Source: Chitinophagaceae bacterium (GTDB lineage: Bacteria; Bacteroidota; Bacteroidia; Chitinophagales; Chitinophagaceae). From it: a DNA stretch of 64,000 bases. Positions 12,219 to 20,646 of this stretch are shown piece by piece; positions within the stretch are counted from its first letter, which is position 1, and each line of letters opens with the position of its first letter. A program made the translations under genes and the position numbers. The stretch is taken from the NCBI GenBank assembly GCA_016720745.1, contig JADKKA010000001.1, positions 62,001-126,000 on the forward strand. Direction: 5' to 3'. The notes beneath the pieces were generated by a model that saw only the letters and a program-made list of their open reading frames with translations, did not search any database and had not been told where the DNA came from.

Positions 12219-12650
12219 ATGGCTAAATATTTAAAAGAAGAAATTGCATTTATTCAATTAACAACGGCAATTGAACTTTTTAATCAAAAGAATTTCATTT
12301 CAGCAATTACATTAGCAAGTGCTGCCGAAGAGCTTTTTCGGCATTCCTGTTTCATTTTGCAAAAAGTAAAAATGCTCCAGTGTTCAATAGGAGCACAAAT
12401 TGACGAAGCAATGTATGACCTTACAAAGGATTTATTGGGGATTGAAGATTATATTTCTTACCGAAACAAAACCCGCAATGAATTAAAACATCATGGAGAG
12501 GAAAACAATAAAGACTATGTAAGTGGAGATTTTAAAAGTATTGCTTTAATGCATATTTCTGGAGCTATAACTAATTTCAAATTGCGTACTAATAAGTTAC
12601 CTAAACATAAAATCATTGTTGACTTTTGTGGGCAACAAGGGATTTCATAA
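12219..12650 (+). CDS. HEPN-like protein with an Rx4H motif
   Basis: This is an intact 143-residue, mostly helical protein. It begins MAKYLKEEIAFIQLTTAIEL, has a helical AITLASAAEELFRHS segment, and then RNKTRNELKHHGEE around residues 82-95. The R-N-E-L-K-H stretch fits the Rx4-6H active-site pattern of HEPN ribonuclease domains, and the AAEEL-type helix is also common in that superfamily. HEPN proteins often act as toxins or RNA-cutting defence effectors. No nucleotidyltransferase antitoxin (MNT) is next to it. It is the only unbroken gene in 11-15 kb, which hints at selection or simply the absence of long homopolymers. Assignment by motif only. Confidence 0.5.
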   Translation: MAKYLKEEIAFIQLTTAIELFNQKNFISAITLASAAEELFRHSCFILQKVKMLQCSIGAQIDEAMYDLTKDLLGIEDYISYRNKTRNELKHHGEENNKDYVSGDFKSIALMHISGAITNFKLRTNKLPKHKIIVDFCGQQGIS

Positions 12651-12722
12651 ATCAGATCAGCTATTTTGAAAGGCCATGACGACCGTTCGTAAAACAATAA
12701 CAAACATTTTAACAAACAACAT

Positions 12723-13556
12723 ATGAACAATTTTGGCGGTGACTGGACAAAAATAAAATCTGAGATTTTAGTTGAATACGCAAAGCGTATTTGGCAATAA
12801 TGAAAGAACGTAAGTTTTTTAAACTTATGTATTTTGATTTGGCTCCGGAGTAGTGGTTTTATTGTAAAAGACAAAAAAAGTTGATGTTGATATAACCGTA
12901 GGTGCTGCAAGGCGGATTATTGAAATTTCAAACCCGCGACCTTTGACAGCTATTACTTCGTTGAAAAAGACCCTAAGAATTTTGCACTTCTTGAAGAGAA
13001 TACAAAGAATGCATTCCTTAAAAAACAATCTATACCGTTTGTGACGACTGTAACAAAAAATTATTGACTTAGCCAATTTTCTTCGTGACCCCAAAAATAA
13101 AAATGTAAGAACACTTGCATATGTTGACCCTGCGGAATGCAAGTTGAATGGCGTTCAATTGAAAGTCTTAGAGGACTTCCTCTTGATATGTGGATACTTG
13201 TCCCAACAGGACTTGGTGTAAACAGACTGCTTAAAAAGAATGGACAGATTTCTGATGCTTGGTTAGAGAAACTTGAAATTTTCTTGGGATTAAGTCGAGA
13301 AGAAATTGAGAAGCGCTTTTATAAAAAAACTGCAACACTATTTGAAGACATAACTTTTGTTGAAAAAGAGAAGGATGCAATTGAAAACTCTGCAAAACTT
13401 TATAAGTCAAGACTGAAAGAAGTTTTTGAATTTGTTTCTAAACCATACGAATTGAAAAACTCAAGCAACTCAATAATGTATCATTTATTCTTAACTTCAA
13501 ACAATAAAACTGCCGAAAGAATCGGCAACGATATTGTGAAAAAATATAACAACTAA
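12723..13556 (+). pseudogene. tcmP: TcmP, three-Cys-motif partner protein, frameshifted
   Basis: From the ATG at 12723 (MNNFGGDWTKIKSEILVEYA) through IIEISNPR, YYFVEKDPKNFALLEEN, and an intact C-terminal part from 13137 (VEWRSIESLRGLPLDMWI) the order and content match TcmP. This family is always found beside a radical-SAM-like three-Cys-motif protein. Frame changes lie near 12780, 12845, 12945 and 13060; several are one-base changes in short runs. The stop TAA at 13554-13556 directly precedes the partner's ATG. TcmP's biochemical role is not established. Because several independent indels are needed, I call it a pseudogene as read. Confidence 0.65.
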
Positions 13557-13557
13557 A

Positions 13558-14280
13558 ATGGCTCAATCATCAATAGAATGGACTGAAATGACTTGGAACC
13601 CGACAACGGGCGGTACCAAAATTTCAAGCGGATGTAAATTCTGCTATGCAGAAATAATGTCCAAAAGACTAAAAGCAATGGGCGTTGAAAAATATAAAGA
13701 CGCTTTTAAAGTCAGAACGCATCCTGACCAACTTAATATACCTTACACCTGGAAATCATCAAAAATTGTTTTTGTAACTCAATGAGCGACCTTTTCATAA
13801 GGACATACCGCTTGACTTTATTAAGCAAGTTTTCAAAGTAATGAATGACAATCCTAATCATGTATTTCAAGTTCTAACAAAAAGGGCTGAAAGACTTTTT
13901 GAAGTTCACAAAGAACTTAAATGGACTCATAATATTTGGATGGGTGTGTCAGTAGAGAATGAAAAGGTTATAGAACGTATTGATTTTCTTCGCAAGACAA
14001 AAGCAAGAGTAAAATTTTTATCCTGCGAACCTTTAATTGGGCCATTGCCAAACTTAAACTTAAAGAAAATAGACTAGGTTATTGTTGGTGGTGAAAGTGG
14101 GCACAGACCAAGACCAATGAACGCTGACTGGGTTTTAGATATTCAAGAGCAATGCGAAAAATCACACGTGCACTTTTTTTCAAACAATGGGAGGGCGAAA
14201 TAAAAAAGCAAATGGCAGAGCTTTTAAACGGCAAGACGTATGACGAAATGCCTGAACAACAATTGCAAACAAGTGTATAA
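13558..14280 (+). pseudogene. DUF5131/Gp37-Gp68-like three-Cys protein, first Cys lost, broken
   Basis: The N-terminus SSIEWTEMTWNPTTGGTK is the family hallmark, but where relatives have Cys (NPxTGCTK) residue 19 is Gly (GGT at 13612-13614). Cys26 and Cys29 (GCKFCYAE) remain. The rest is readable across frames: FVNSMSDLFHKDIPLDFI, HVFQVLTKRAERL, WMGVSVEN, VKFLSCEPLIGPL, VIVGGESGHRPRPM. Two missing bases near 13778 and 13793, an in-frame TAG at 14075 replacing an expected Trp, and two further indels near 14190-14225 break it. These proteins resemble radical-SAM enzymes and are encoded by phages and mobile elements with TcmP. Confidence 0.65.
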
Positions 14281-14326
14281 CGATATAGAGAAGTACTGCC
14301 CTTTACATCAAATTAGAATAATGTTT

Positions 14327-14351
14327 CCGCTTTCACAAAAGCGGCTTTTTT
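14327..14351 (+). terminator. Rho-independent terminator after the tcmP/DUF5131 pair
   Basis: A perfect 7-bp stem (CCGCTTT/AAAGCGG) with loop CACA is followed by C and TTTTTT. It lies about 47 bases after the DUF5131 stop, on the same strand. Confidence 0.75.
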
Positions 14352-14425
14352 ATGCCCTGAAATAACATCCACACCTACGTTCCACGCAAAACCCTCATAA
14401 GACAATAGCAGACAAAACCTGCCTA

Positions 14426-14475
14426 AACTAACAAGTACTTACAAATACTTACAACAACTTGCTGAAACTTGCTCA
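14426..14475 (+). repeat. Five tandem 10-bp repeats (iteron- or operator-like)
   Basis: Five consecutive decamers start at 14426, 14436, 14446, 14456 and 14466. They share the core ACTNRC; the middle two differ at one base (TACTTACAAA/TACTTACAAC), as do the last two (AACTTGCTGA/AACTTGCTCA). The 10-bp period would place each copy on the same face of the helix. The block sits 30 bases before a possible promoter box and about 80 bases before the first gene of the large plus-strand operon. Confidence 0.6.
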
Positions 14476-14504
14476 AAGTGGAAAGTGACCCTTATGCCCC
14501 ATAG

Positions 14505-14512
14505 TATGTTTG
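14505..14512 (+). promoter_or_regulatory. Possible Bacteroidota -7 promoter box for the large plus-strand operon
   Basis: TATGTTTG fits TAnnTTTG and lies 41 bases before the ATG at 14553 and 30 bases after the decamer array. No convincing TTTG at -33. It is the best candidate start point for transcription of the operon that runs to the terminator at 32852. Confidence 0.35.
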
Positions 14513-14552
14513 TGTTGTCAATCGGAATTAAATCATCAAATAATAAAACAAC

Positions 14553-15101
14553 ATGAGACATCAAACAGCACAAAAATTAAGAACACAACAGCCCACCATG
14601 AGGGTTGTAAAAGGAGCCAATGAAGAAAAAACAGACCTGGCTCCCCTGATCAATGCAGCCTGGAATTTTGCCTACAGCAGCCTCTTGAACTGTACCAATT
14701 TTCGAAAGAAATTGAAACCGGCAAAGAAAAAATTGCAGAATACTTCGGCTGGTAAAAGTCCAACAAAAGCATTCTCCATTTTTTGCCAACGGGTTTACTG
14801 GCAAGGTATTATAAGCAAAAATCCGGCCCGCTATATTCCATTGCCATCTGTATGGCTGGACAGAAAAATGAAAACGGTTTTGCCGGAACAAGAGCCTGGT
14901 ATCATGAGATCAGAACAGTTCGGGAATCATTACCCAATTACAAAATGAATTAAAGCAATGGCTAAAGCGGTGCTGGAATTCAGCCAGGAACCAACGATAC
15001 AGAATTACCAGTACTGGCGTAAATATTTCATTGAAAAAGAAACGCCTGGTTTGCTGAACCTTTTCCAGGTGGTGGCCATTCAACAATTGTGTAACAACTA
15101 A
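14553..15101 (+). pseudogene. Unidentified protein, first gene of the virus-like operon, frameshifted
   Basis: Reading from the ATG at 14553 (MRHQTAQKLRTQQPTMRVVK), the frame is lost near 14650. The continuation is visible in other frames as PLELYQFSKEIETGKEKIAE, then SKSNKSILHFLPTGLLARYY, AWYHEIRTVRESLP, and finally a segment also readable as a 47-codon frame from 14958 (SQEPTIQNYQYWRKYFIEKE) ending at the TAA at 15099. The full product would be about 180 residues. I do not recognise the family. It lies directly after the decamer repeats and possible promoter, and is followed after 5 bases by an HTH gene, which suggests an early regulatory or structural accessory role in this element. Confidence 0.45.
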
Positions 15102-15106
15102 GCAAG

Positions 15107-15377
15107 ATGCAGAAGACAGAAAAAAAATTCTTTGATGAGCAGGGGAACATGCTAATCCGGCCTTACCGCCTCATGGATCTGGCAGCCATCTATGATGTGA
15201 GCTCTAAAACCATGCGCAGGTGGATTGATGCCAAGGCCCCGAATATGGAAAAGACAAGAAACGTATTTTACCATTGACCAAGTAAAGGGCATTGTTACCA
15301 CACTCGGCATGCCGCAAAAAATATCATTGGTAGTACCATGGCCAGTCACTAAAAACAAGCTGTTTAAAATTTTAACT
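15107..15377 (+). pseudogene. HTH DNA-binding protein, frameshifted
   Basis: The ATG at 15107 starts MQKTEKKFFDEQGNMLIRPY, followed by RLMDLAAIYDVSSKTMRRWI, a MerR/excisionase-type helix-turn-helix. The frame breaks near 15235-15245, where two homopolymers (C4, A4) lie close together. The continuation QETYFTIDQVKGIVTTLGMP is in the other frame and runs into the next small gene. The similarity to the HTH protein at 11995 suggests a duplicated regulator. It lies five bases after the previous stop and so belongs to the same transcript. Confidence 0.45.
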
Positions 15378-15563
15378 ATGGAAACGAAATCAACAACCGA
15401 AAATACTTCCAGCAGCATTTTTTAACGGGTGCTATTTCTGGCCAACCTCGACTTTGTGGGCTTACTGGACTATGCAGTGAAAGCTGCTGTGGGCGGTGCG
15501 ATCTGGCTCGGCTACAAACTGACCGCTGATTACATTGACCGAAAAAGGAAAAGCAAACCATGA
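15378..15563 (+). pseudogene. Small one-TM protein with an internal stop
   Basis: METKSTTENTSSSIF is followed in frame by a TAA (15423-15425), and the same frame then continues RVLFLANLDFVGLLDYAVKA, a hydrophobic/amphipathic segment and a basic tail, ending with a TGA that overlaps the next ATG as ATGA. Either the stop is a point mutation of a sense codon, or the real gene begins at a non-ATG codon after it (GTG at 15429). The downstream part is well preserved. It is probably a small membrane protein of the virus-like element, like its neighbours. Confidence 0.45.
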
Positions 15564-16042
15564 GTGCTGCCTCAAAAATATTAACTGGTACACTGCTGGG
15601 TGCAGGTGTGATAGCTGTGGTAGGCTATGTACGGGGTCTGAAGAAAACTCAGGCTGAATTGGAAATCATTCCTACTGCCAATCTCTATGAAATCACCTGG
15701 AACGCCATTGTAGTGAGAGTTGATGTCCTTTTGAAAAACCCAACAAAGGGGACTTTCTCGATAAAGTTCCCCTTTGTTAAAATCATCTCCGGCGGCACCA
15801 CACTGGGCAGCAGCCAGGCAGTGAATAAAGACATTAAAATTCCACCCTACGGTGAAGTGGTGATCAGTAAAATGCTGGTGACAATACCAGTGAGTAGTTT
15901 CTTTTCAATAGCCAGTGATGTGTTGAAAAACCTTCAAAACAAAAAGCCGGTTAAACTCACCATCAAGGTAATGACAACCGTAAACCTGGGATGGACGCAG
16001 CTTCCCTATGAAAGCAATGACGAGATCACTTTGAAAAAATAA
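15560..16042 (+). CDS. Membrane-anchored LEA14-like beta-sandwich protein
   Basis: A 160-residue protein with an N-terminal membrane anchor (SKILTGTLLGAGVIAVVGYV), then a beta-rich domain reading LYEITWNAIVVRVDVLLKNP, IPPYGEVVISKMLVTIPVSS and a C-terminal VNLGWTQLPY. The 'V.V...NPT.G....K.P.V' pattern is that of LEA14/WHy-type domains. The start is fixed by the ATGA overlap with the preceding small gene; the stop is five bases before the next GTG start. As an N-anchored, externally exposed beta-sandwich within a run of membrane-anchored proteins, it may be a structural component of a particle or a cell-envelope factor. Function unknown. Confidence 0.65.
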   Translation: MSAASKILTGTLLGAGVIAVVGYVRGLKKTQAELEIIPTANLYEITWNAIVVRVDVLLKNPTKGTFSIKFPFVKIISGGTTLGSSQAVNKDIKIPPYGEVVISKMLVTIPVSSFFSIASDVLKNLQNKKPVKLTIKVMTTVNLGWTQLPYESNDEITLKK

Positions 16043-16047
16043 CGACA

Positions 16048-17892
16048 GTGGAAGCAGGCAAAAAAAGAAATATCAAAAGCGGCAGGCAATACGATCACCT
16101 GTTCCCTGTGGCCGATGGTAATAACGCTACTATCCGCAGCAATGCGAATGTGTATCATACGGTGGACTTTATTCCCAATGTGGTGAATGAAACACTCTAC
16201 CAGACAAAAGAATTAGCGAACCTGCTTAAAGCTAACAACACTTATGAAACCTGTAAAAATATCTGGCATTTTGTTTATGAGCATATCAACTACAAAAAAG
16301 ATGCAGAGGGCTATGAACAAATAAGAAGCCCGGCAAGAGCCTGGCACGACCGATTCTCCGGGGTAGATTGTGACTGTTATTCCGTTTTTATATCCAGTAT
16401 CCTGTCCAATCTCGGCATACCGCACACGCTGCGCATCACCAAATACCAGCGTGATTACTTTCAGCACATCTACCCCATCGTGCCTTTTCGAAATGGTTAT
16501 ATCACCGTTGATTGCGTGACTGACCGCTTTAATTATGAAGTACCCTTTAGTGAAAAAAAAGATTATCCTATGGATTTACAATATCTCAGCGGCTTTGATG
16601 ATGGCCTGGAAATAAATGGTCCCGGTGATGGCATGGAAGAACTGGGCCGCATCATTCAAAAGCGAATGGGTGCCGGAGGAAAGAAACCCCTTCCAATGAA
16701 AAGCCCCAAAATGCTTTCGCCGAAAAAATCAATGCCCGGCCTTTTGAAAAAGAAAAAACAGGCTGTTCCATCTAATCCTATCGAAAACCAAAATCCGATC
16801 CCCGATGGAAACCCCAAGCCCAAGAAGAAAAAATTCCTGGGTAAGATGCTCAATGTGGTGAATAAGGCTAACCCGGCCACGGTACTGCTGCGCAATGGCA
16901 TCCTTGCCAGTATGAAACTCAATATCCGTAATGCGGCAGGCCGTCTTCGTTGGAGTTACCTTTCACCACAGCAGGCATCGGCAAAGAGTATTGATCCGGT
17001 AAAATTTCAAAAGCTGATTGCAGCAAGGCAGAAACTGGAAAAAATATTCTACGGTGCAGGTGGCAATCCGAAAAATCTTAAGAAAGCTATCCTCGGTGGT
17101 AAGGGAAATAAGGACAAAGCAGTGAATGGTCTTGACGGCTTTGGAATGCTTGACCTGGAAGGGGTGGAATACATGACTGCCTATACTCCCATGACCGAGC
17201 TATTGGGTACTGACATCTACTACGATGAAAACGTAAACGGCATGGAAGGCTTGGGGCAACTCGGTGAACCGATTACCCTGTCAAGTATTGCAGCCGCAGC
17301 AGGTGTGATAGCCGGTATTGTTGCGATGCTCAAAGATGTGGGCAATATTTTCCAGAAGAAAACAAAAGAAGCAGAGGATTTTGATGAAAAGAAAAATGAA
17401 GAAGCGGATAAAGAAAATCCTGTTCCTCTGCCGCCGCCAACTGCCACACCTGGTATTGTGCCTACGGTAATTACCAAACCCGCTGCTGAAAACACAGACA
17501 ACCCGGATAAGTCCTTGCCTGTACCGACTGAAGAACCCGCAAACAATGTGATTGTAAAAACCAGCAGTGAACCGGTGGTGACAATAAAAAATGATGCAGT
17601 CAATCCGGATGCGCCTGTGACCAATATAAATGCAAAAGATAATCCTGCGGATAACAGTGATAATCCCGGCTTTTGGGAAAAGAATAAAAAATGGCTGAAG
17701 CCGGTAGCCATCGGTGTGGGAGGATTAACCATCATTGGCATCGGCTACTCGCTGATGAAGGGTGGAAAGACACAAAACAAATCTTCACCTCCACCTAATA
17801 ATTTGTCCGGCACTCCCAACTACAAAAAAAGAAAGAAACATCAGCGGGGCAAAGGCAAGTATCAAAAGAAAAAAGCAGTAGCCCTGCTCTAA
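16048..17892 (+). CDS. Transglutaminase/papain-fold protein with C-terminal membrane anchor
   Basis: The 614-residue product starts with GTG. Residues about 60-165 form a transglutaminase-like core: GVDCDCYSVF with Cys108/Cys110, His140 in FQHIYPIVP and Asp155 in YITVDCV give a plausible Cys-His-Asp triad. A Lys/Pro-rich linker follows (about 205-255), then a conserved-looking helical region (NPATVLLRNGILASMKLNIR), two copies of the element motif (VNGLDG at 359-364; NGMEGLGQLG at 397-406), a hydrophobic stretch at about 410-428, a Pro/Asn-rich linker, a membrane segment at about 550-571 and a very basic tail. It could be a protease, peptidase or cross-linking enzyme; with its many interaction regions it may be an internal virion protein. 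Function inferred only. Confidence 0.6.
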   Translation: MEAGKKRNIKSGRQYDHLFPVADGNNATIRSNANVYHTVDFIPNVVNETLYQTKELANLLKANNTYETCKNIWHFVYEHINYKKDAEGYEQIRSPARAWHDRFSGVDCDCYSVFISSILSNLGIPHTLRITKYQRDYFQHIYPIVPFRNGYITVDCVTDRFNYEVPFSEKKDYPMDLQYLSGFDDGLEINGPGDGMEELGRIIQKRMGAGGKKPLPMKSPKMLSPKKSMPGLLKKKKQAVPSNPIENQNPIPDGNPKPKKKKFLGKMLNVVNKANPATVLLRNGILASMKLNIRNAAGRLRWSYLSPQQASAKSIDPVKFQKLIAARQKLEKIFYGAGGNPKNLKKAILGGKGNKDKAVNGLDGFGMLDLEGVEYMTAYTPMTELLGTDIYYDENVNGMEGLGQLGEPITLSSIAAAAGVIAGIVAMLKDVGNIFQKKTKEAEDFDEKKNEEADKENPVPLPPPTATPGIVPTVITKPAAENTDNPDKSLPVPTEEPANNVIVKTSSEPVVTIKNDAVNPDAPVTNINAKDNPADNSDNPGFWEKNKKWLKPVAIGVGGLTIIGIGYSLMKGGKTQNKSSPPPNNLSGTPNYKKRKKHQRGKGKYQKKKAVALL

Positions 17893-17919
17893 CATATTCC
17901 GTACGCTAAAAAACTAAAA

Positions 17920-18511
17920 ATGGCAAAACAAAACAACCAATACAAACAAAATGCCCGCAAGAAAAATTTCCTGAAGGGCATGAATGAAGAACTTCCCACC
18001 AAGGGCAATGTAAAAAACACAGTACTGGAAACCGGTAAAGATCTGCTGGTGGCAGTACTGGGTGGCGGGCTGATCGGTTCAGCCATCGGACGGCCATCGC
18101 TTGCCGTGGGTATCATTACAACTGGTACTGGGCATTACACCCAAAACCGCTTGCTCACACTTCTTGGCATCGGTATGATGGCCGCCAATGGCTTTCAGAA
18201 AAGCAAAGCCGTAAATGGCCTGGAGGGGTTGGATGGAGTAAAAGAAAGGCTAATGGCTTACAAAGAGAATTTCTCTGAAAAGCTCTACCTGGACAAGATC
18301 ATCAAACAAAAATCGGCTGCTGCCCGCTGCCACCAACGGCTTTGGAGAGCTGCAATACTTCAACTACAACAATGACCTGAACGGCGGTCTGAATGCCCTG
18401 AACGCCATCGAAGATCAGTTGATTGAAAGCGGTATGCAGTTTCAGCAAATGAGCGGAGCCGCACTTCCTGAAATGGAAGATGGTGACGAATGGGAAGAAA
18501 GGCTTTACTAA
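17920..18511 (+). CDS. Small membrane protein carrying the GLEG motif, one frameshift
   Basis: The protein starts MAKQNNQYKQNARKKNFLKG and has two hydrophobic stretches at residues about 41-66 and 79-91. It has the motif VNGLEGLDG at residues 98-106. Near 18308-18312 an A5 run breaks the frame; with A4 the protein continues NRLLPAATNGFGELQYFNYN and ends DGDEWEERLY with a TAA at 18509-18511, giving about 196 residues. As read, the other frame stops at 18375. I do not know the family. Basic N-terminus, membrane segments and acidic C-terminus fit a membrane-associated virion protein. Confidence 0.55.
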
Positions 18512-18559
18512 TCCCTCAACATTTTCAAAACAAATTTTAAACGAATAAATCCAATTATC

Positions 18560-19279
18560 ATGTTAGGACTTTTAGAAGGAATTGAAGAATACAATAACCA
18601 GGGTGCCTTACTGGGCCTTGAAGGCGTGGAGGACGGCGAACTGCTCGGTGCTTTACGCAAAATGAATCCCATTCAGCGTTTGCGGATGGTGTCCAAACTT
18701 TCCAACACAGGCTCACCGAGCAAAGGCTCCAGGGCCGAAATGGAAAAGTTCTTTGGCGAACTGCCGGTGAACATCAAAGAAGCATTGGTAAAAGGGGAGC
18801 TGCGCTTGGCGGACAGTATTATCTACTCCATCAAACCGGTAACCTCCAAAACCATCAAGCTGTTTGAAACGCAGGATGACAAAGAGATCGGTCTGCGCAA
18901 TATCAGCAACTCCAAGCTGCCCAAAAACCAGGCTTTCCTGGTAAGTGGTATCATCCTGCTGGCGGGTACTTCTGCCGATGCAAGCAAGGATAAAATCATT
19001 GCCACCAATTATAAGGGGCTGGAAGATTTTCCTGCTATTGCCAACGGTGAGTTTAACCTGAAAAGCAATAAAAAGCAGATTGTGCCGGAAACCAGCAATG
19101 CTGTTTTCAAATCAGGCAACAACCGCAATGTGCCGCTGGGTTATTACAAACTGGCTAACCCCAGGCTGATCCATGATGATGTGCTGATTGAAATGACTGT
19201 GGAGCTGGGAACAATGGAAGGTATTCCGCAGAACACCTACATCTATGCGGCCATGCACGGCACTATCACAACACCGTAA
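18560..19279 (+). CDS. Candidate major structural (capsid-like) protein of the element
   Basis: An intact 239-residue protein. The N-terminal ~30 residues carry LLEGIEEY and LLGLEGVEDG (motif at 17-22). From about residue 100 the sequence alternates like a beta-sandwich: IGLRNISNSKLPKNQAFLVS, then GIILLAGTS, NGEFNLKSNKKQIVPETSN, YYKLANPRLIHDDVLIEMTV, and a terminal YIYAAMHGTITT. Strand-turn patterns with a terminal 'L..P..I.....I' segment occur in jelly-roll capsid proteins of tailless phages, and the next genes encode similar beta-rich proteins. A motif-bearing N-terminus could be removed during maturation. I cannot show homology without a profile or structure search, so the capsid call is inference. 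A 49-base gap precedes it. Confidence 0.45.
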   Translation: MLGLLEGIEEYNNQGALLGLEGVEDGELLGALRKMNPIQRLRMVSKLSNTGSPSKGSRAEMEKFFGELPVNIKEALVKGELRLADSIIYSIKPVTSKTIKLFETQDDKEIGLRNISNSKLPKNQAFLVSGIILLAGTSADASKDKIIATNYKGLEDFPAIANGEFNLKSNKKQIVPETSNAVFKSGNNRNVPLGYYKLANPRLIHDDVLIEMTVELGTMEGIPQNTYIYAAMHGTITTP

Positions 19280-19404
19280 TATAAACTTAGTTGCTATAGA
19301 ATCGGGGGTGCAAGCTCCCGATGAAAACGGCGGGGAGGGATGGGTAATAACTCCCTGCCGGTAGTAACTGCTTTTGATAACTGAATCCGAACAATCCGTA
19401 CCCT

Positions 19405-19776
19405 ATGCAAACAGTAAAGAAGCGATTTGATATTCCTGTAACCGAGCCTAATAAGGTTTTCAGTAAATCATTTGAACTGGATAAAAACATTGTTTCCGTG
19501 AAGGGAATCCTGTTTACCTCTGATAAAGATGATTTGTTGTATTACCGGGGTTCGCAAAAAGTGGAGATCAACAAAGAGGAGATCTTTCCGGAAAATTATG
19601 AGAGTAAACTGCTTTTATCAGGCATCAACGTTTCTCCCAATAACCGCTACTATGACATGGGTAATCAGCCCGCAGGTAATGGAACGATCAAAGTGGACTA
19701 TAAAGACACCGATGATACCCGTGCCGTATTTGTACCCTACCGTGTTTCACTGTATGTAGAATGTGTGTTGCAATAA
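19405..19776 (+). CDS. Beta-rich protein, possible minor jelly-roll structural protein
   Basis: A 123-residue protein without membrane segments. Pattern: FELDKNIVSVKGILFTSDKD, then DLLYYRGSQKVEINKEEIFP, NGTIKVDYKDTDD and FVPYRVSLYVECVLQ. The hydrophobic 'VKGILF' strand near the start and 'YRVSLYVE' strand at the end parallel the proteins at 18560 (VSGIILL) and 19776 (VETGLLIL; YKVMLYIW). Its TAA shares a base with the next ATG. The 125-base gap before it contains a G-rich stretch, GGCGGGGAGGGATGGG, but no gene. Confidence 0.5.
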   Translation: MQTVKKRFDIPVTEPNKVFSKSFELDKNIVSVKGILFTSDKDDLLYYRGSQKVEINKEEIFPENYESKLLLSGINVSPNNRYYDMGNQPAGNGTIKVDYKDTDDTRAVFVPYRVSLYVECVLQ

Positions 19777-20339
19777 TGAAAGAGCAGGTACTTATACAAG
19801 CCATTGGTATCAACAGAAGAAGTCAGCAAAACTTCTTTCAGGTAAAGCTGCCAAGAGACACCCATAAATATCATTGGTGTTGAAACTGGTTTACTTATTC
19901 TGGATTCGCCGCCTTATGCTTTCTCACCATTGCTGGCTGGTTCAGGTTTAATTGAGAGAAATAACCTGATGGGGTATTACAACTCAAAGCCAATGGAAGG
20001 CCGGATATATTTTATGCAAAGGAGATTTTTGAGAGAGACCTGAACATTGGTGCAGGCGAATTAAAAGTCTTCCCCTATGACCCGCCAAACGAAAGAAGGC
20101 TGGGATTGCGAAGAATATTCGTACCGCCGGATGGCAACAGTTTTGATTTTTCCCCTTCCTGTACACATGGAACGAAAAGAGAGGAAGACCCTTTGAATAT
20201 CTGCGGATGTACTGTCATCAATGGATATTTCAAAGACAGCATCGGTGAGGTATTGGGATATGAGGTCAGTTACAAAGTGATGCTTTATATCTGGATTGAA
20301 CGACAAATGATAAGCAATGACAACAAACCTGGCACTTGA
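19776..20339 (+). CDS. Beta-rich structural-type protein, two frameshifts
   Basis: From the ATG at 19776, overlapping the previous TAA, the protein reads MKEQVLIQAIGINRRSQQNF. The frame shifts near 19865 to IIGVETGLLILDSPPYAFSP and near 20005 to DIFYAKEIFERDLNIGAGEL, and continues to YEVSYKVMLYIWIERQ and a TGA at 20337-20339. The repaired product is about 187 residues. Its architecture parallels its two upstream neighbours, suggesting a small family of paralogous beta-sandwich proteins. Two Cys-containing loops (PSCTHG, ICGCTV) are distinctive. Function unknown. Confidence 0.5.
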
Positions 20340-20646
20340 TTATATAGCAAGACGAATGAGTGAGCTGGGACATGGTGATAATTACAGTACACAGTTCAGG
20401 CATTTTGTGCTGAAATCCAAAGGGAAGATTAAAGTGTACGGCCAAAATCAATTATTCATTTTGGTTGAACCGTCAGAGTGTATTGCTGTAAAAAGTGATA
20501 CCGGAATTTTCGATGTCAGCACAGATAACGTAAATGAATTGCAGTATGAACACCAGGGAGAAATAAGAATACGGAACTACTCCATCATTACCCAACATGC
20601 AAGATTTATTCAGGTAATACCAAACAATACAGAGCAATGCCCATAA
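20317..20646 (+). CDS. Hypothetical beta-rich protein
   Basis: A 109-residue protein starting MTTNLALDYIARRMSELGHG. Its start overlaps the end of the previous gene by 23 bases, and its stop overlaps the next ATG. It contains RHFVLKSKGKIKVYGQNQLF and then ECIAVKSDTGIFDV, a pattern of short beta-strands with no membrane segment. I do not recognise the family. Overlapping starts on both sides argue for translational coupling in a packed viral-type operon. Confidence 0.5.
   Translation: MTTNLALDYIARRMSELGHGDNYSTQFRHFVLKSKGKIKVYGQNQLFILVEPSECIAVKSDTGIFDVSTDNVNELQYEHQGEIRIRNYSIITQHARFIQVIPNNTEQCP

Noticed and set aside
14420..14480. A CRISPR array
   Set aside because: The repeat unit is 10 bp without spacers, and no cas1/cas2 genes are present. 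The Cas4-like nuclease at 42500 belongs to the Argonaute operon.
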